The position numbers were made by a program, and so were the translations under genes. Positions 34,857 through 45,011 of a DNA stretch of 64,000 bases are shown here, piece after piece. The stretch spans positions 124,001-188,000 of the forward strand of contig CAVWQS010000037.1 of the NCBI GenBank assembly GCA_963757155.1, given 5' to 3'. The notes under the pieces are model-generated. The model saw only the letters and a program-made list of their open reading frames with translations. It was not told where the DNA came from and ran no database searches. Position 1 is the stretch's first letter. Every line of letters begins with the position of its first letter. The DNA is from DASXQK01 sp963757155 (GTDB lineage: Bacteria > Pseudomonadota > Alphaproteobacteria > Dongiales > Dongiaceae).

Positions 34857-36182
34857 ATGCGCCTCTCCGCCTATTTCCTTCCGACGCTGAAGGAAAATCC
34901 CGCCGAAGCCCAGATCGTCTCCCACCGCCTGATGCTGCGGGCCGGCATGGTGCGCCAGGCCAGCGCAGGCATTTATTCCTGGCTGCCGCTGGGCTTCCGG
35001 GTGCTGAAGCGCATCGAGCAGATCGTGCGCGAGGAGCAGGACCGCGCCGGCGCCCAGGAGGTGCTGATGCCGACGATCCAGTCGGCCGATCTCTGGAAGC
35101 AGTCCGGCCGCTACGACGATTACGGCAAGGAGATGCTGCGCATCATCGACCGGCATGAGCGCGAGATGCTCTATGGGCCCACGAACGAGGAGCTGATCAC
35201 CGACATCTTCCGCACGGCGGTCAGGACCTATCGCGAGCTGCCGCGCATGCTCTATCACATCCAGTGGAAATTCCGCGACGAGGTCCGCCCGCGCTTTGGC
35301 GTCATGCGCGGCCGCGAGTTCCTGATGAAGGACGGCTATTCCTTCGACGTCGACTATGAGAGCTCGCGCCAGGCCTATAACCGGATGTTCGTCTCCTATC
35401 TCAGGACCTTCCAGCGGCTGGGATTGCGCGCGATCCCCATGGCGGCGGATACGGGGCCCATCGGCGGCGATCTTTCCCACGAGTTCATCATCCTGGCGGA
35501 GACCGGTGAGAGCGCCGTCTTCTGCGACCGCGACTTCATCGAGTTCGACGCCCTCAGCGCCGAGACGGACTATGGCGATGCCGCGGCCGTGGGGAAGGTG
35601 GTCGACCATTTCACCTCGCTCTACGCCCGCACCGACGAGAAGCACGATCAGGCGATGTTCGAGGGACAGGTGCCCGAGGCCCGGCGCTATGTCGGGCGCG
35701 GCATCGAGGTCGGCCATATCTTCCATTTCGGCACCAAATATTCGAAGCCCTTGGGCGCCCTGGTCGCCAAGGCCGATGGCGAGCAGGTGCCGGTCCAGAT
35801 GGGAAGCTACGGCATCGGCGTCTCCCGCCTGGTGGGGGCGGTGATCGAGGCCAGCCATGACGAGGCGGGGATCATCTGGCCGGATTCCGTGGCGCCGTTC
35901 CATGTCGGGCTGGTCAATCTGAAGAACAACGATGCCGCGACCAACGCGAAATGCGAGGAGATCTATGCCAAGCTCACGGCCGCCGGCGTCGAGGTGCTCT
36001 ATGACGATCGCGACGAGCGGGCGGGCGCGAAATTCGCCGAGATGGATCTGATCGGCCTTCCCTGGCAGCTGATCGTGGGACCCCGGGGCGTCGCCGCGGG
36101 CAAGGTGGAGCTGAAGCGCCGCGCCACCGGCGAGCGCCAGGAGCTTGCCCTGGAGCCGGCCCTCGACAAGCTGACGGCCTAG
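34857..36182 (+). CDS. proS: Prolyl-tRNA synthetase, alphaproteobacterial short form
   Basis: Charges tRNA-Pro. It has 441 residues. Class II motifs: the N-terminal SHRLMLRAGMVRQASAGIYSWLPLGFRVLKRIEQIVREE, motif 2 in QWKFRDEVRPRFGVMRGREFLMKDGYSF and motif 3 GSYGIGVSRLVGAVIE. A C-terminal anticodon-binding domain follows. Between motifs 2 and 3 the roughly 180-residue editing insertion of the E. coli enzyme is missing, as usual in alphaproteobacteria. Ala-tRNA-Pro must therefore be cleared by a separate editing protein. Confidence 0.95.
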   Translation: MRLSAYFLPTLKENPAEAQIVSHRLMLRAGMVRQASAGIYSWLPLGFRVLKRIEQIVREEQDRAGAQEVLMPTIQSADLWKQSGRYDDYGKEMLRIIDRHEREMLYGPTNEELITDIFRTAVRTYRELPRMLYHIQWKFRDEVRPRFGVMRGREFLMKDGYSFDVDYESSRQAYNRMFVSYLRTFQRLGLRAIPMAADTGPIGGDLSHEFIILAETGESAVFCDRDFIEFDALSAETDYGDAAAVGKVVDHFTSLYARTDEKHDQAMFEGQVPEARRYVGRGIEVGHIFHFGTKYSKPLGALVAKADGEQVPVQMGSYGIGVSRLVGAVIEASHDEAGIIWPDSVAPFHVGLVNLKNNDAATNAKCEEIYAKLTAAGVEVLYDDRDERAGAKFAEMDLIGLPWQLIVGPRGVAAGKVELKRRATGERQELALEPALDKLTA

Positions 36183-36188
36183 CCGGCG

Positions 36189-37433
36189 ATGTGGTCATCT
36201 TTCGAGTGGCTCGTCGCGATGCGCTATCTCCGGCCGCAGCGCCGGGAGGGATTCATCTCCCTGATCGCGGTCTTCTCTTTCCTCGGCATCATGCTGGGCG
36301 TGGCCATCCTCATCATCGTCATGTCTGTCATGAACGGCTTCCGCCATGAGCTGCTGGGCCGGATCATCGGCCTCAACGGCCATCTGACCCTGCAGTCCAT
36401 CCAGGGTCCGCTGCCGGACTACGAGGTGCTGACCAAGGCCATCAAATCCCTGCCCATGGTCAAGGCCGCCGATCCCATGATTCAGGGCCAGGCCATGGTC
36501 ACCAAGGGCACCCTTGCCTATGGCGCCGTCGTGCGCGGCATCCGTCCGGAGGATCTGAAGGAGAAGACGACCCTCTCCGGGAACATCCGGCAGGGCAGCC
36601 TCGACAAATTCAAGGGCCTCGATGTCGTCATCATCGGCTATCACCTGGCCCAGAACCTCGGCGTCACCGTCGGGCAGGAGATCACGCTGATCTCGCCCCA
36701 GGGGCGCGACACGGTCGCGGGCTTCATCCCGCGCATCAAGAGCTTCACCGTCGTCGCCATATTCGACGTCGGCATGTACGAGTACGACAGCGCCTATGTC
36801 TTCATGCCGCTGGAGGCCGCGCAGCTCTACTTCATGCTGCCGCAGCAGGCGAGCCAGATCGAGATCTCCGTCGACGACCCCGACCGCACCGGGGCCGCCG
36901 CCGCCGCGATTCTGGCGCGCACCGGCGATGGCTATCGCCTCACCGACTGGAAGGAGGCCAATGCCAGCTTCTTCGGCGCCATCGAGGTCGAGGGCAATGT
37001 CATGTTCCTGATCCTGACGCTGATCATCATCGTGGCCGCCTTCAACATCATCTCCAGCCAGATCATGCTGGTGAAGGAGAAAGGCCGCGCCATCGCCATC
37101 CTGCGCACCATGGGTGCCACCCGCGGCATGATCCTTCGAATCTTCCTCATCAGCGGCGCCAGCATCGGCGTGGTAGGGACGATCGCGGGCTTCGCCTTGG
37201 GACTCGCCTTCGCCGACAATATCGAGTCCATCCGGCAGGGGCTGCAGAGCCTGCTCCACACGACGCTGTTTCCGGCGGAGGTCTATTTCCTGTCGCAGCT
37301 GCCTGCCATCGTCGATCCCCGGGAGGTGGCGACGGTGGTGATCATGGCGCTGGCGCTGTCCTTCCTGGCCACGATCTATCCCGCCTGGCGCGCCGCCCGT
37401 CTCGATCCCGTCGAGGCCCTGCGCTATGAGTGA
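36189..37433 (+). CDS. lolC: Lipoprotein-releasing ABC transporter permease LolC/LolE
   Basis: Inner-membrane permease of the Lol system that extracts outer-membrane lipoproteins and hands them to LolA. It has 414 residues: a transmembrane helix (FISLIAVFSFLGIMLGVAILIIVMSVMNGF), a large periplasmic domain and three more helices from about residue 270. The coupling region near the C-terminus reads LATIYPAWRAARLDPVEALRYE. Only one permease gene is present, so it probably works as a homodimer (LolC/E or LolF type) with LolD, whose start it overlaps by 8 bases. Confidence 0.93.
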   Translation: MWSSFEWLVAMRYLRPQRREGFISLIAVFSFLGIMLGVAILIIVMSVMNGFRHELLGRIIGLNGHLTLQSIQGPLPDYEVLTKAIKSLPMVKAADPMIQGQAMVTKGTLAYGAVVRGIRPEDLKEKTTLSGNIRQGSLDKFKGLDVVIIGYHLAQNLGVTVGQEITLISPQGRDTVAGFIPRIKSFTVVAIFDVGMYEYDSAYVFMPLEAAQLYFMLPQQASQIEISVDDPDRTGAAAAAILARTGDGYRLTDWKEANASFFGAIEVEGNVMFLILTLIIIVAAFNIISSQIMLVKEKGRAIAILRTMGATRGMILRIFLISGASIGVVGTIAGFALGLAFADNIESIRQGLQSLLHTTLFPAEVYFLSQLPAIVDPREVATVVIMALALSFLATIYPAWRAARLDPVEALRYE

Positions 37434-38106
37434 GTCCGTCCTCGAGCTGCGGGGCGTCAGCCGCAGCTTTCGCCAGGGAGCCGGTCGGCTGGAGGTGCTG
37501 CGCCAGGTCTCGCTGGCGGTCTCGCCCGGCGAGATCGTGGCCCTCATCGGCCCCTCGGGCGCCGGCAAATCCACCTTGCTCCAGATCAGCGGCCTGCTGG
37601 AGCCGCCGACCTCCGGCGAGGTCCTGATCAAGGGCGAGCCCGCCGGGCGGCTCTCCGATGCCAGGCGCACGGAGCTGCGCCGCACCGCCATCGGCTTCGT
37701 CTATCAGTATCATCATTTGTTGCCGGAGTTCTCGGCGGCCGAGAACGTCATCCTGCCGCAGATGATCGCGGGGCTCTCGCGCGGCAAGGCCCGCGGGCGC
37801 GCCCTCGAACTGCTGGCCATGGTGGGGCTCAGCCAGCGGGCGGAGCATCGCCCGGCCCAGCTCTCCGGCGGGGAGCAGCAGCGCGTGGCCATCGCGCGCG
37901 CCTTGGCCAACGGACCGGCGCTGCTCCTGGCCGACGAGCCCACCGGCAATCTCGATCACACCACGGCGGACGGCGTGTTCTCGATGCTCGTCAAGCTCGT
38001 GCGCGCCGTGGGCCTCGGCGCGCTGGTGGCGACCCACAATCTGGCGCTCGCCGATCAGATGGACCGCATCCTCGCCCTCGACGACGGCAGGCTCGTCGAG
38101 GCCTGA
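37426..38106 (+). CDS. lolD: Lipoprotein-releasing ABC transporter ATPase LolD
   Basis: ATPase that drives lipoprotein release with LolC/E. It has 226 residues. Walker A GPSGAGKSTLLQ, Q-loop IGFVYQYHHLLPEFSAAENV (with the MacB/LolD-type HHLLPEF), signature LSGGEQQRVAIARAL and Walker B LLLADEPTGNLD are all present. It overlaps the permease gene by 8 bases. Confidence 0.95.
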   Translation: MSESVLELRGVSRSFRQGAGRLEVLRQVSLAVSPGEIVALIGPSGAGKSTLLQISGLLEPPTSGEVLIKGEPAGRLSDARRTELRRTAIGFVYQYHHLLPEFSAAENVILPQMIAGLSRGKARGRALELLAMVGLSQRAEHRPAQLSGGEQQRVAIARALANGPALLLADEPTGNLDHTTADGVFSMLVKLVRAVGLGALVATHNLALADQMDRILALDDGRLVEA

Positions 38107-38167
38107 CGGACGTCGTTGATTCTGCGAGCGTGACGAATCGGCGCCGGCCGAGGATAATCGACCGACA

Positions 38168-41100
38168 ATGTCCCACGCCGATTTCGTCCACCTGCGCGTC
38201 CACTCGGCCTATTCGCTGTCCGAGGGCGCCATCAAGATCAAGCAGCTGGTGGAGCTCTGCAAGCGCCACGCGATGCCTGCGGTGGCGGTGGCCGATAGCG
38301 GCAATCTGTTCGGCGCCTTTCAATTCGCCCAGGTCGCTTCGGAAGCCGGCGTGCAGCCCATCATCGCCTGCCAGGTGGGGCTGCGCCGCGAGACCGGGGA
38401 GGGGCCGCAGCGGCCGGGGCTGAAGCCGCCGCCCGACCAGCTCGTCCTGCTGGTGCAGAGCGAGAAGGGCTATCGCAATCTGCTGCGGCTGGTGAGCAAA
38501 TCCTTCCTGGAGGGTGAGCCGGGGGAGGCGCCGCAGCTGCCGCTGGCGGCGCTGGACGGCATGACCGAGGGGCTGATCGCCTTCACCGGCGGCCCCCATG
38601 GGCGCGTCGGCCGGCTGCTGGGGGAAGGCCAGGACGAGGCGGCCGCCGCCGCGCTGAGCGAGCTCGAGCGGCTGTTTCCCGGCCGGCTCTACATCGAGCT
38701 CATGCGCCATGGGCTGGCCTCCGAGCGGCTGATCGAGGGCCGACTTCTGGATCTCGCCTATGCGCGCAATCTGCCGCTCATCGCGACCAATGAGGTTTTC
38801 TTCGCCGATGAATCGATGCATGCGGCCCATGACGTGCTGCTCTGCATTGCCGAAGGCTCGCCGATCAGCCAGGAGAAGCGCCGGCGCGTCACGCCCGAGC
38901 ATCGCTTCAAGAGCGCGGCCGAGATGCGCGCCCTGTTCGCCGACCTGCCGGAGGCTGTGGACAACACCATCGTCGTCGCCCAGCGCTGCGCCTATATGCC
39001 GGGACCGCGCAAGCCGATCCTGCCGCCGTTCCGGTCCGAAAGCGGGCTCGGCGAGCCCGAAGAGCTCCGCCGCCAGGCCGAGGCCGGGCTGGAGCGCCGT
39101 CTGGAGGCTCTGACGGAGGCCGAGCGAAAGCCCTATCGCGAGCGCCTGGAATATGAGCTCGGCGTCATCATCCCCATGGGCTTCGCCGGCTATTTCCTGA
39201 TCGTCGCGGATTTCATCAGCTGGGCCAAGGCGCACGGGATTCCCGTCGGGCCGGGCCGCGGCTCGGGTGCGGGCTCCGTCGCGGCCTGGGCCCTCACCAT
39301 CACCGACCTCGACCCCTTGCGCTGGGGCCTCCTCTTCGAGCGCTTCCTCAATCCCGAGCGCGTCTCGATGCCGGACTTCGACGTCGATTTCTGCCAGGAG
39401 CGCCGCGACGAGGTGATCCGCTACGTCCAGCAGAAATACGGCCGCGACCGGGTCGCTCAGATCATCACCTTCGGCAAGCTGCAGGCACGCGCGGCGTTGC
39501 GCGATGTCGGCCGGGTGCTGGAGATGCCCTATGGCCAGATCGACCGGATCTGCAAGCTGGTGCCGAACAACCCGGCCAATCCCGTCAGCCTGGCCCAGGC
39601 GGTCGAGGGCGAATCCCAGCTGCGCGCGGCCATCGCCGAGGATCCCGCCGTGGCCCGGCTCTTCGACATCGCCCGCAAGCTGGAGGGGCTCTATCGCCAC
39701 GCCTCGACCCATGCGGCGGGGGTGGTGATCGGCGATCGGGCGCTGGAGGAGCTGGTGCCCCTCTATCGCGATCCACGCTCCGACATGCCGGTCACCCAGT
39801 TCAACATGAAGGATGTCGAGCAGGCGGGGCTGGTGAAGCTGGACTTCCTCGGCCTCAAGACCCTGACGGTGCTGACCCAGGCGGAGAAGCTGGTGCGCCG
39901 GCGCGGCATCGACATCGATCTGACGCGCATACCCCTCGACGATCCCAAGACCTTCGCCATGCTGAGCCACGGCGATTCCACCGGCGTGTTCCAGCTGGAA
40001 AGTTCGGGCATGCGCGATGTCCTGCGAAAGCTGAAGCCCGACCGGTTCGAGGATGTCATCGCCCTCGTCGCCCTCTACCGCCCGGGCCCGATGGACGACA
40101 TCCCGAAATACATCAACGTCAAGAACGGCACGGAGCCCGTCGACTATCTCCACCCGGCCCTGGAGCCGATCCTGAAGGAGACCTTCGGGATCATGGTCTA
40201 TCAGGAGCAGGTGATGCAGATCGCCCAGACCCTCTCCGGCTATACGCTCGGCGGGGCCGATCTGCTGCGCCGCGCCATGGGCAAGAAGATCAAGGAGGAG
40301 ATGGAGGCTCAGCGCCGGAATTTCATCGACGGCGCCGTGTCCCGTGGCGTCGATGGGCCGCAGGCGGAAGGCATCTTCGAGAAGGTCAACAAATTCGCCG
40401 GCTACGGCTTCAACAAATGCCATTCCGCGCCCTATGCGCTGATCGCCTATCAGACGGCCTGGTTCAAGGCCAACTACCCCGTCGAGTTCTTCGCGGCCTC
40501 GATGACCTTCGACATCAACAACACGGACAAGCTGGGTCTCTTCCGCCAGGAGCTGGGGCGCGCTCAAGATCCGGCTGCTGGCGCCCGACATCAACAAGTC
40601 GGAGGCGCTCTTCGGCGTCGAGGCCGATGCCGAGGGCCAGCTGGCCGTGCGCTATGCCCTGGCCGCCGTGCGCAATGTCGGGCAGGGGGCGGCCGAGGGG
40701 ATCGTCGCGTCGCGGCAACCTGGCGGGCCGTTCAAGAGCCTGGCCGATTTCGCCCGGCGCTGCGATCCCAAGGCGCTCAACAAGCGGGCGCTGGAAAATC
40801 TGATCGCCGCCGGTGCCTTCGACGGGATCAACCCCAACCGGCACCAGACCTTCCAGGCGGCGGAGATGCTGCTGCGCCAGGCTGGGGCCGCGGCCAACGA
40901 CCGGGCGAGCCAGCAGGTGAGCCTCTTCGGCGGGGCGCTGGCCGAGCCCGACCGGCTCAGCCTGCCGGCGACGCCGGACTGGCCGCCCATGGAGAAGCTG
41001 CGCCATGAGTTCGAGGCCATCGGCTTCTATCTCTCGGCCCATCCCCTGGACAGCTTCGGCAGCACGCTGAAGCGCCTCGACGTCGTCAGCTATGTCGATC

Positions 41101-41612
41101 TGCCCGGCTGGATCGCCGGCCGGCCGACCATGCGGGCCAAGCTCGCCGGCATCGTGACCGGCCGGCAGGAGCGGACCTCCGCCAAGGGCTCGCGCTTTGC
41201 CTTCGCCCAGCTCTCCGACGCCAGCGGCATGTATGAAGTCGTGGTGTTCTCCGAGACCCTGGCCGCCCATCGCGAGCTGCTGGAGCCTGGGACGCCCGTG
41301 CTGCTCACCGTCGATGTCCGCCTGGAGCCCGACAATGTCCGGCTGACCGCCCAGGCCATCCAGGGGCTGGAGGCGGCCGCGGCCCAAACCAGCGCCGGGC
41401 TCAAGGTCTATCTCAGCGACAGCGGGCCCATCCCCAGCCTGAAGCAGATCATGGAGCGGTGCGGGCGGGGCAAGGGGCGGCTCAGGCTGGTGCTGGAGCT
41501 GGAGCGCGGGCGGGAATGCGAGGTGGTGGTGCCCGGGGGCTGGGCCATCTCGCCGGCAACCCGGGGGGCGATCAAGGCCATTCCCGGCATCGTCGACGTC
41601 CAGGACGTTTAG
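38168..41612 (+). CDS. dnaE: DNA polymerase III alpha subunit (one frame disruption)
   Basis: Catalytic subunit of the replicative polymerase. The PHP domain starts FVHLRVHSAYSLSEGAIKI. The palm carries the catalytic aspartates in PDFDVDFCQERRDEVIRYV and GPGRGSGAGSVAAWAL. The helix-hairpin-helix and OB-fold parts follow in a +1 frame after about 40562 (LKIRLLAPDINKSEALFG onward, to TAG 41612). Dropping one base near 40562 gives 1147 residues, the normal length. A truncated dnaE would be lethal unless a second copy exists, so a sequence error is favoured. Confidence 0.93.
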
Positions 41613-41839
41613 GCGCCCTGGCGCCCCAAGCCCTTGGGTCGCGGCGTCCTAAGCCCTTGAAAAAACGCTTGCCTTTGCCCAGCTAGGCAGCTAAGACCAC
41701 GCCCGCTTGAAACCGCACGCGGGGCCGCGGCCCGCCGGGGAGAAATCCCGGTCGGTCGCTCCGGTGTTCGTGCCTCGGATTGCTCCGGGGACGACGGACC
41801 AATTCCCGCGGAGGCCTAACCGGAAAAGGACGTTATCAC
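41613..41839 (+). other. dnaE-rpsB intergenic leader
   Basis: 227 bases with no gene. It must hold the promoter and leader of the rpsB-tsf unit. A CTTGAAAAAACGCTTGCC stretch (about 41655-41672) followed by CAGCTAGGCAGCTAAGAC offers weak -35/-10 candidates but no convincing pair. In other bacteria S2 represses its own mRNA in this leader; I could not define the structure here. Confidence 0.3.
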
Positions 41840-42631
41840 ATGGCGATGCCAGAGTTCACCATGCGCCAGCTCTTGGAAGCTGGCGTGCATTTCGGACATC
41901 ACACCCGCCGCTGGAACCCGAAGATGGCACCCTTCATCTTCGGCGTGCGCAATGGCGTGCATATTCTCGATCTCGAACAGACCGTGCCGCTCCTGCAGCA
42001 GGGGCTGCAGGCCGTGCGCGACGTCGTCAGCGGCGGCGGGCGCGTGCTCTTCGTCGGCACCAAGCGCCAGGCGAGCGACAAGATCGCCGAGACGGCCAAG
42101 CGCTGCGGCCAGTACTACGTCAACCACCGCTGGCTCGGCGGCATGCTCTCGAACTGGAAGACCATCTCCAATTCGATCAAGCGGCTGAAGGATCTCGACT
42201 CCCGGCTTGCGGAGGCCAACACGGGCCTGACCAAGAAGGAGACGCTGCAGATGACCCGCGAGCGCGACAAGCTCGAGCGGGCGCTGGGCGGCATCAAGGA
42301 GATGGGCGGCCAGCCCGACATCCTGTTCGTGATCGACACCAACAAGGAGTTGATCGCGGTGGCGGAAGCCTTGAAGCTGGGCATTCCGGTCGTCGCCGTC
42401 GTCGACAGCAACAGCAATCCCCAGGGGATCGCCTATCCGATCCCGGGCAATGACGACGCCATCCGGGCCATCGCCACCTATTGCGATCTGGTCTCGGCGG
42501 CGGTGCTGGACGGGTTGCAGCAGGAGGCCATCGCCACCGGCGCGGATATCGGCGAGGCGGCGGAGCTGCCGGCCGAGCAGCTGCCCGCGGCGGAAGCCGT
42601 CGGCGGGGAAGCCCCGGCCGCGCAGGCCTAA
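41840..42631 (+). CDS. rpsB: 30S ribosomal protein S2
   Basis: Ribosomal small-subunit protein. It has 263 residues beginning MAMPEFTMRQLLEAGVHFGHHTRRWNPKM and carrying the S2 signatures GTKRQASDKIAE and PDILFVIDTNKELIAVAEA. The C-terminal tail of about 30 residues is Ala/Glu-rich, common in alphaproteobacteria. AAAAGGA lies 8 bases upstream of the ATG. It heads the rpsB-tsf-pyrH-frr run. Confidence 0.97.
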   Translation: MAMPEFTMRQLLEAGVHFGHHTRRWNPKMAPFIFGVRNGVHILDLEQTVPLLQQGLQAVRDVVSGGGRVLFVGTKRQASDKIAETAKRCGQYYVNHRWLGGMLSNWKTISNSIKRLKDLDSRLAEANTGLTKKETLQMTRERDKLERALGGIKEMGGQPDILFVIDTNKELIAVAEALKLGIPVVAVVDSNSNPQGIAYPIPGNDDAIRAIATYCDLVSAAVLDGLQQEAIATGADIGEAAELPAEQLPAAEAVGGEAPAAQA

Positions 42632-42637
42632 TCTATC

Positions 42638-42661
42638 GGGCCGCCGCTCCGGCGGCGGCCC
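42638..42661 (+). terminator. Intercistronic hairpin between rpsB and tsf
   Basis: A perfect 10-bp GC-only stem (GGGCCGCCGC / GCGGCGGCCC, loop TCCG) lies in the 64-base gap. There is no T-run. Partial terminators or processing sites between rpsB and tsf are known in other bacteria and set the S2 to EF-Ts ratio. Confidence 0.55.
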
Positions 42662-42695
42662 ACCACCCACACGAGGATACGGGAGAATCGACGTC

Positions 42696-43619
42696 ATGGC
42701 CGAGATCACCGCGGCGCTGGTCAAGGAGCTTCGGGAAAAGACCGGGGCTGGCATGATGGATTGCAAGAAGGCGCTGGGCGAGACGCAAGGCGATCTCGAA
42801 GGCGCTTTCGATTGGCTGCGCAAGAAGGGCCTTGCCGCCGCCGCCAAGAAGGCCGGCCGCGTCGCGGCCGAGGGGCTGATCGGCCTCGCCGTCGAGGGCA
42901 CGCGCGGCGCCCTTGTCGAGGTCAATGCCGAGACCGATTTCGTCGCCCGCAACGAGCAGTTCCAGGGCTTCGTGCGCCAGGTCGCCCGCCAGGCGCTGGA
43001 TGCCGGCGACATCGATGCGCTTGCCGCCGCACCCTATGGCAGCGAGGGCAAGAGCGTGGCCGAGGCCATGACCCAGCTCATCGCCACCATCGGCGAGAAC
43101 ATGACCTTGCGCCGCATGGCCAAGCTCAAGGTCGGATCTGGCGTGGTCGTCGGCTATGTCCACAACAGCCAGGCGCCGGGCCTGGGCAAGATCGGCGTGC
43201 TGATCGGGCTGGAATCGACCGGGGACGCCGGCAAGCTCGCTGCCTTCGGCAAACAGCTTGCCATGCATGTCGCCGCGGCCAATCCGCAGTCCCTCGACAT
43301 CAGCTCCGTCGATCCGGCCGCGCTCGAGCGCGAGCGCAATGTGCTGGCCGAGCAGGCCCGCACCTCGGGCAAGGCGGAGGAGATCATCGCCAAGATGGTC
43401 GAGGGACGCCTGCGCAAGTACTACGAGGAAGTCGTGCTGCTGGAGCAGGTCTATGTCATCGACGGCGAGAGCCGGGTGAAGGCGGCCGTCGCGGCGGCGG
43501 CGAAGGAAGTCGGCGCCCCGATCGCGGTGACCGGCTTCCATCGCATGGTCCTTGGCGAGGGAATCCAGCGCGAGCAGAAGGACTTCGCTGCCGAGGTCGC
43601 GGCCCAGCTCGGGAGCTAA
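42696..43619 (+). CDS. tsf: Elongation factor Ts
   Basis: Guanine nucleotide exchange factor for EF-Tu. It has 307 residues. The N-terminal UBA-like domain ITAALVKELREKTGAGMMDCKKAL is characteristic, with TDFVARNEQFQGF in the core. The gene follows rpsB, as in most bacteria. Confidence 0.97.
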   Translation: MAEITAALVKELREKTGAGMMDCKKALGETQGDLEGAFDWLRKKGLAAAAKKAGRVAAEGLIGLAVEGTRGALVEVNAETDFVARNEQFQGFVRQVARQALDAGDIDALAAAPYGSEGKSVAEAMTQLIATIGENMTLRRMAKLKVGSGVVVGYVHNSQAPGLGKIGVLIGLESTGDAGKLAAFGKQLAMHVAAANPQSLDISSVDPAALERERNVLAEQARTSGKAEEIIAKMVEGRLRKYYEEVVLLEQVYVIDGESRVKAAVAAAAKEVGAPIAVTGFHRMVLGEGIQREQKDFAAEVAAQLGS

Positions 43620-43714
43620 AGCCGCCTCGCAGACGAGCGCGGCGGGGGCAGGGGCCGGCGCCGCGGAGTATGATCGGTTGTTCGGGGGATCTGGTCTCTC
43701 GGGAGCGTCGGACG

Positions 43715-44431
43715 ATGGCCAACCTGCTCTACACGCGGGTCCTGCTGAAGATCTCGGGCGAAGCGCTGATGGGCCATCGGGAGTTCGGTCTCGATCCCGA
43801 TACGGTCAATCGCATCGCCGGCGAGGTCAAGACGGCCGTGACCCATGGCGCCGAGCTCTGCCTCGTCATCGGCGGCGGGAACATCTTCCGCGGCATCGCC
43901 GGCGCCGCCCAGGGCATGCAGCGCGCCTCGGCTGACTACATGGGCATGCTGGCCACCGTGATCAACGCGCTGGCCATGCAGAACGCCCTGGAGCAGCAAG
44001 GCGTCCAGACCCGCGTGCAATCCGCCATTCCCATGGCCACGGTCTGCGAGCCCTATATCCGCCGCCGGGCCCAGCGCCACCTCGAGAAGGGCCGGGTCGT
44101 CATCTTCGCCGCGGGCACCGGCAATCCCTTCTTCACGACCGATACGGCCGCGGCGCTGCGGGCCTCCGAGATGGGCTGCCAGGCGATCATGAAGGGCACC
44201 AAGGTCGACGGCGTCTATAGCGCCGATCCCATGAAGGATCCCAAGGCCGAGCGTTTCCAGAAGCTCACCCATCTCGAGGTGCTCTCGCGCGACCTCAAGG
44301 TGATGGATGCGGCGGCGGTCTCCTTGGCACGTGAGAATCGCATCCCCATCCTGGTATTCTCGATCAACAAGCCGGGCGGTCTGGCGGAGGTGCTGACCGG
44401 CAAGGGCAAGTACACGATAATCTCCGACTGA
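43715..44431 (+). CDS. pyrH: Uridylate kinase
   Basis: Phosphorylates UMP to UDP. It has 238 residues, an amino-acid-kinase-fold hexamer. Motifs: LLKISGEALMG, the GGGNIFRG phosphate loop, and GTGNPFFTTDTAAALRASEMG. It is regulated by GTP and UTP in homologues. The ATG at 43715 follows GGGAGCG and gives the standard N-terminus. Confidence 0.97.
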   Translation: MANLLYTRVLLKISGEALMGHREFGLDPDTVNRIAGEVKTAVTHGAELCLVIGGGNIFRGIAGAAQGMQRASADYMGMLATVINALAMQNALEQQGVQTRVQSAIPMATVCEPYIRRRAQRHLEKGRVVIFAAGTGNPFFTTDTAAALRASEMGCQAIMKGTKVDGVYSADPMKDPKAERFQKLTHLEVLSRDLKVMDAAAVSLARENRIPILVFSINKPGGLAEVLTGKGKYTIISD

Positions 44432-44449
44432 GAGGGAGAGAGCGACGCC

Positions 44450-45007
44450 ATGCCAAACGAGATGATGAACGAGCTGAAACGGCGGATGGATGGGGCGCTG
44501 GAGGCGCTGCGCCGGGAGTTCGGCGGCCTGCGCACGGGCCGGGCCTCCGCCCATCTGCTGGACACCGTGATGGTCAAGGCCTATGGCGGCGACATGCCGC
44601 TGAACCAGGTTGGGACGGTCAGCGTGCCGGAGCCGCGGATGATCACCGTGCAGGTCTGGGACCGCAGCCTGGTCACCCCGGTGGAGAAGGCGATCCGCGA
44701 AGCCAATCTCGGCGTCAATCCCCAATCCGACGGCCAGCTGGTGCGCCTGCCCATTCCGGAGCTGAGCCAGGAGCGGCGCCAGGAGATGACCAAGATCGCC
44801 CATAAATACGCCGAGCATGGCAGGGTCGCCGTCCGCAACGTCCGGCGCGACGGCATGGAGACGCTGAAGAAGATGGAGAAGGACGGCAAGATTTCCGAGG
44901 ACGAGCACCGGCGCCACACGGACGAGGTCCAGAAGCTGACCGACGACCACATCAAGAAGGTCGACGAGGCGTTGGCGCAGAAGGAGAAGGAAATCCTTCA
45001 GGTTTGA
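44450..45007 (+). CDS. frr: Ribosome recycling factor
   Basis: Splits post-termination ribosomes together with EF-G. It has 185 residues, the standard length, with LKRRMDGALEALRREFGGLRTGRASAHLLD at the N-terminus and VAVRNVRRDGMETLKKMEKDGKISEDEHRR in the C-terminal helix. It starts 18 bases after pyrH, and uppS starts 4 bases later. Confidence 0.97.
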   Translation: MPNEMMNELKRRMDGALEALRREFGGLRTGRASAHLLDTVMVKAYGGDMPLNQVGTVSVPEPRMITVQVWDRSLVTPVEKAIREANLGVNPQSDGQLVRLPIPELSQERRQEMTKIAHKYAEHGRVAVRNVRRDGMETLKKMEKDGKISEDEHRRHTDEVQKLTDDHIKKVDEALAQKEKEILQV

Positions 45008-45011
45008 GGCC

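Noticed and set aside
37991..40597. An 868-codon minus-strand open frame across lolD and dnaE
   Set aside because: Antisense shadow of conserved genes, same compositional artefact.
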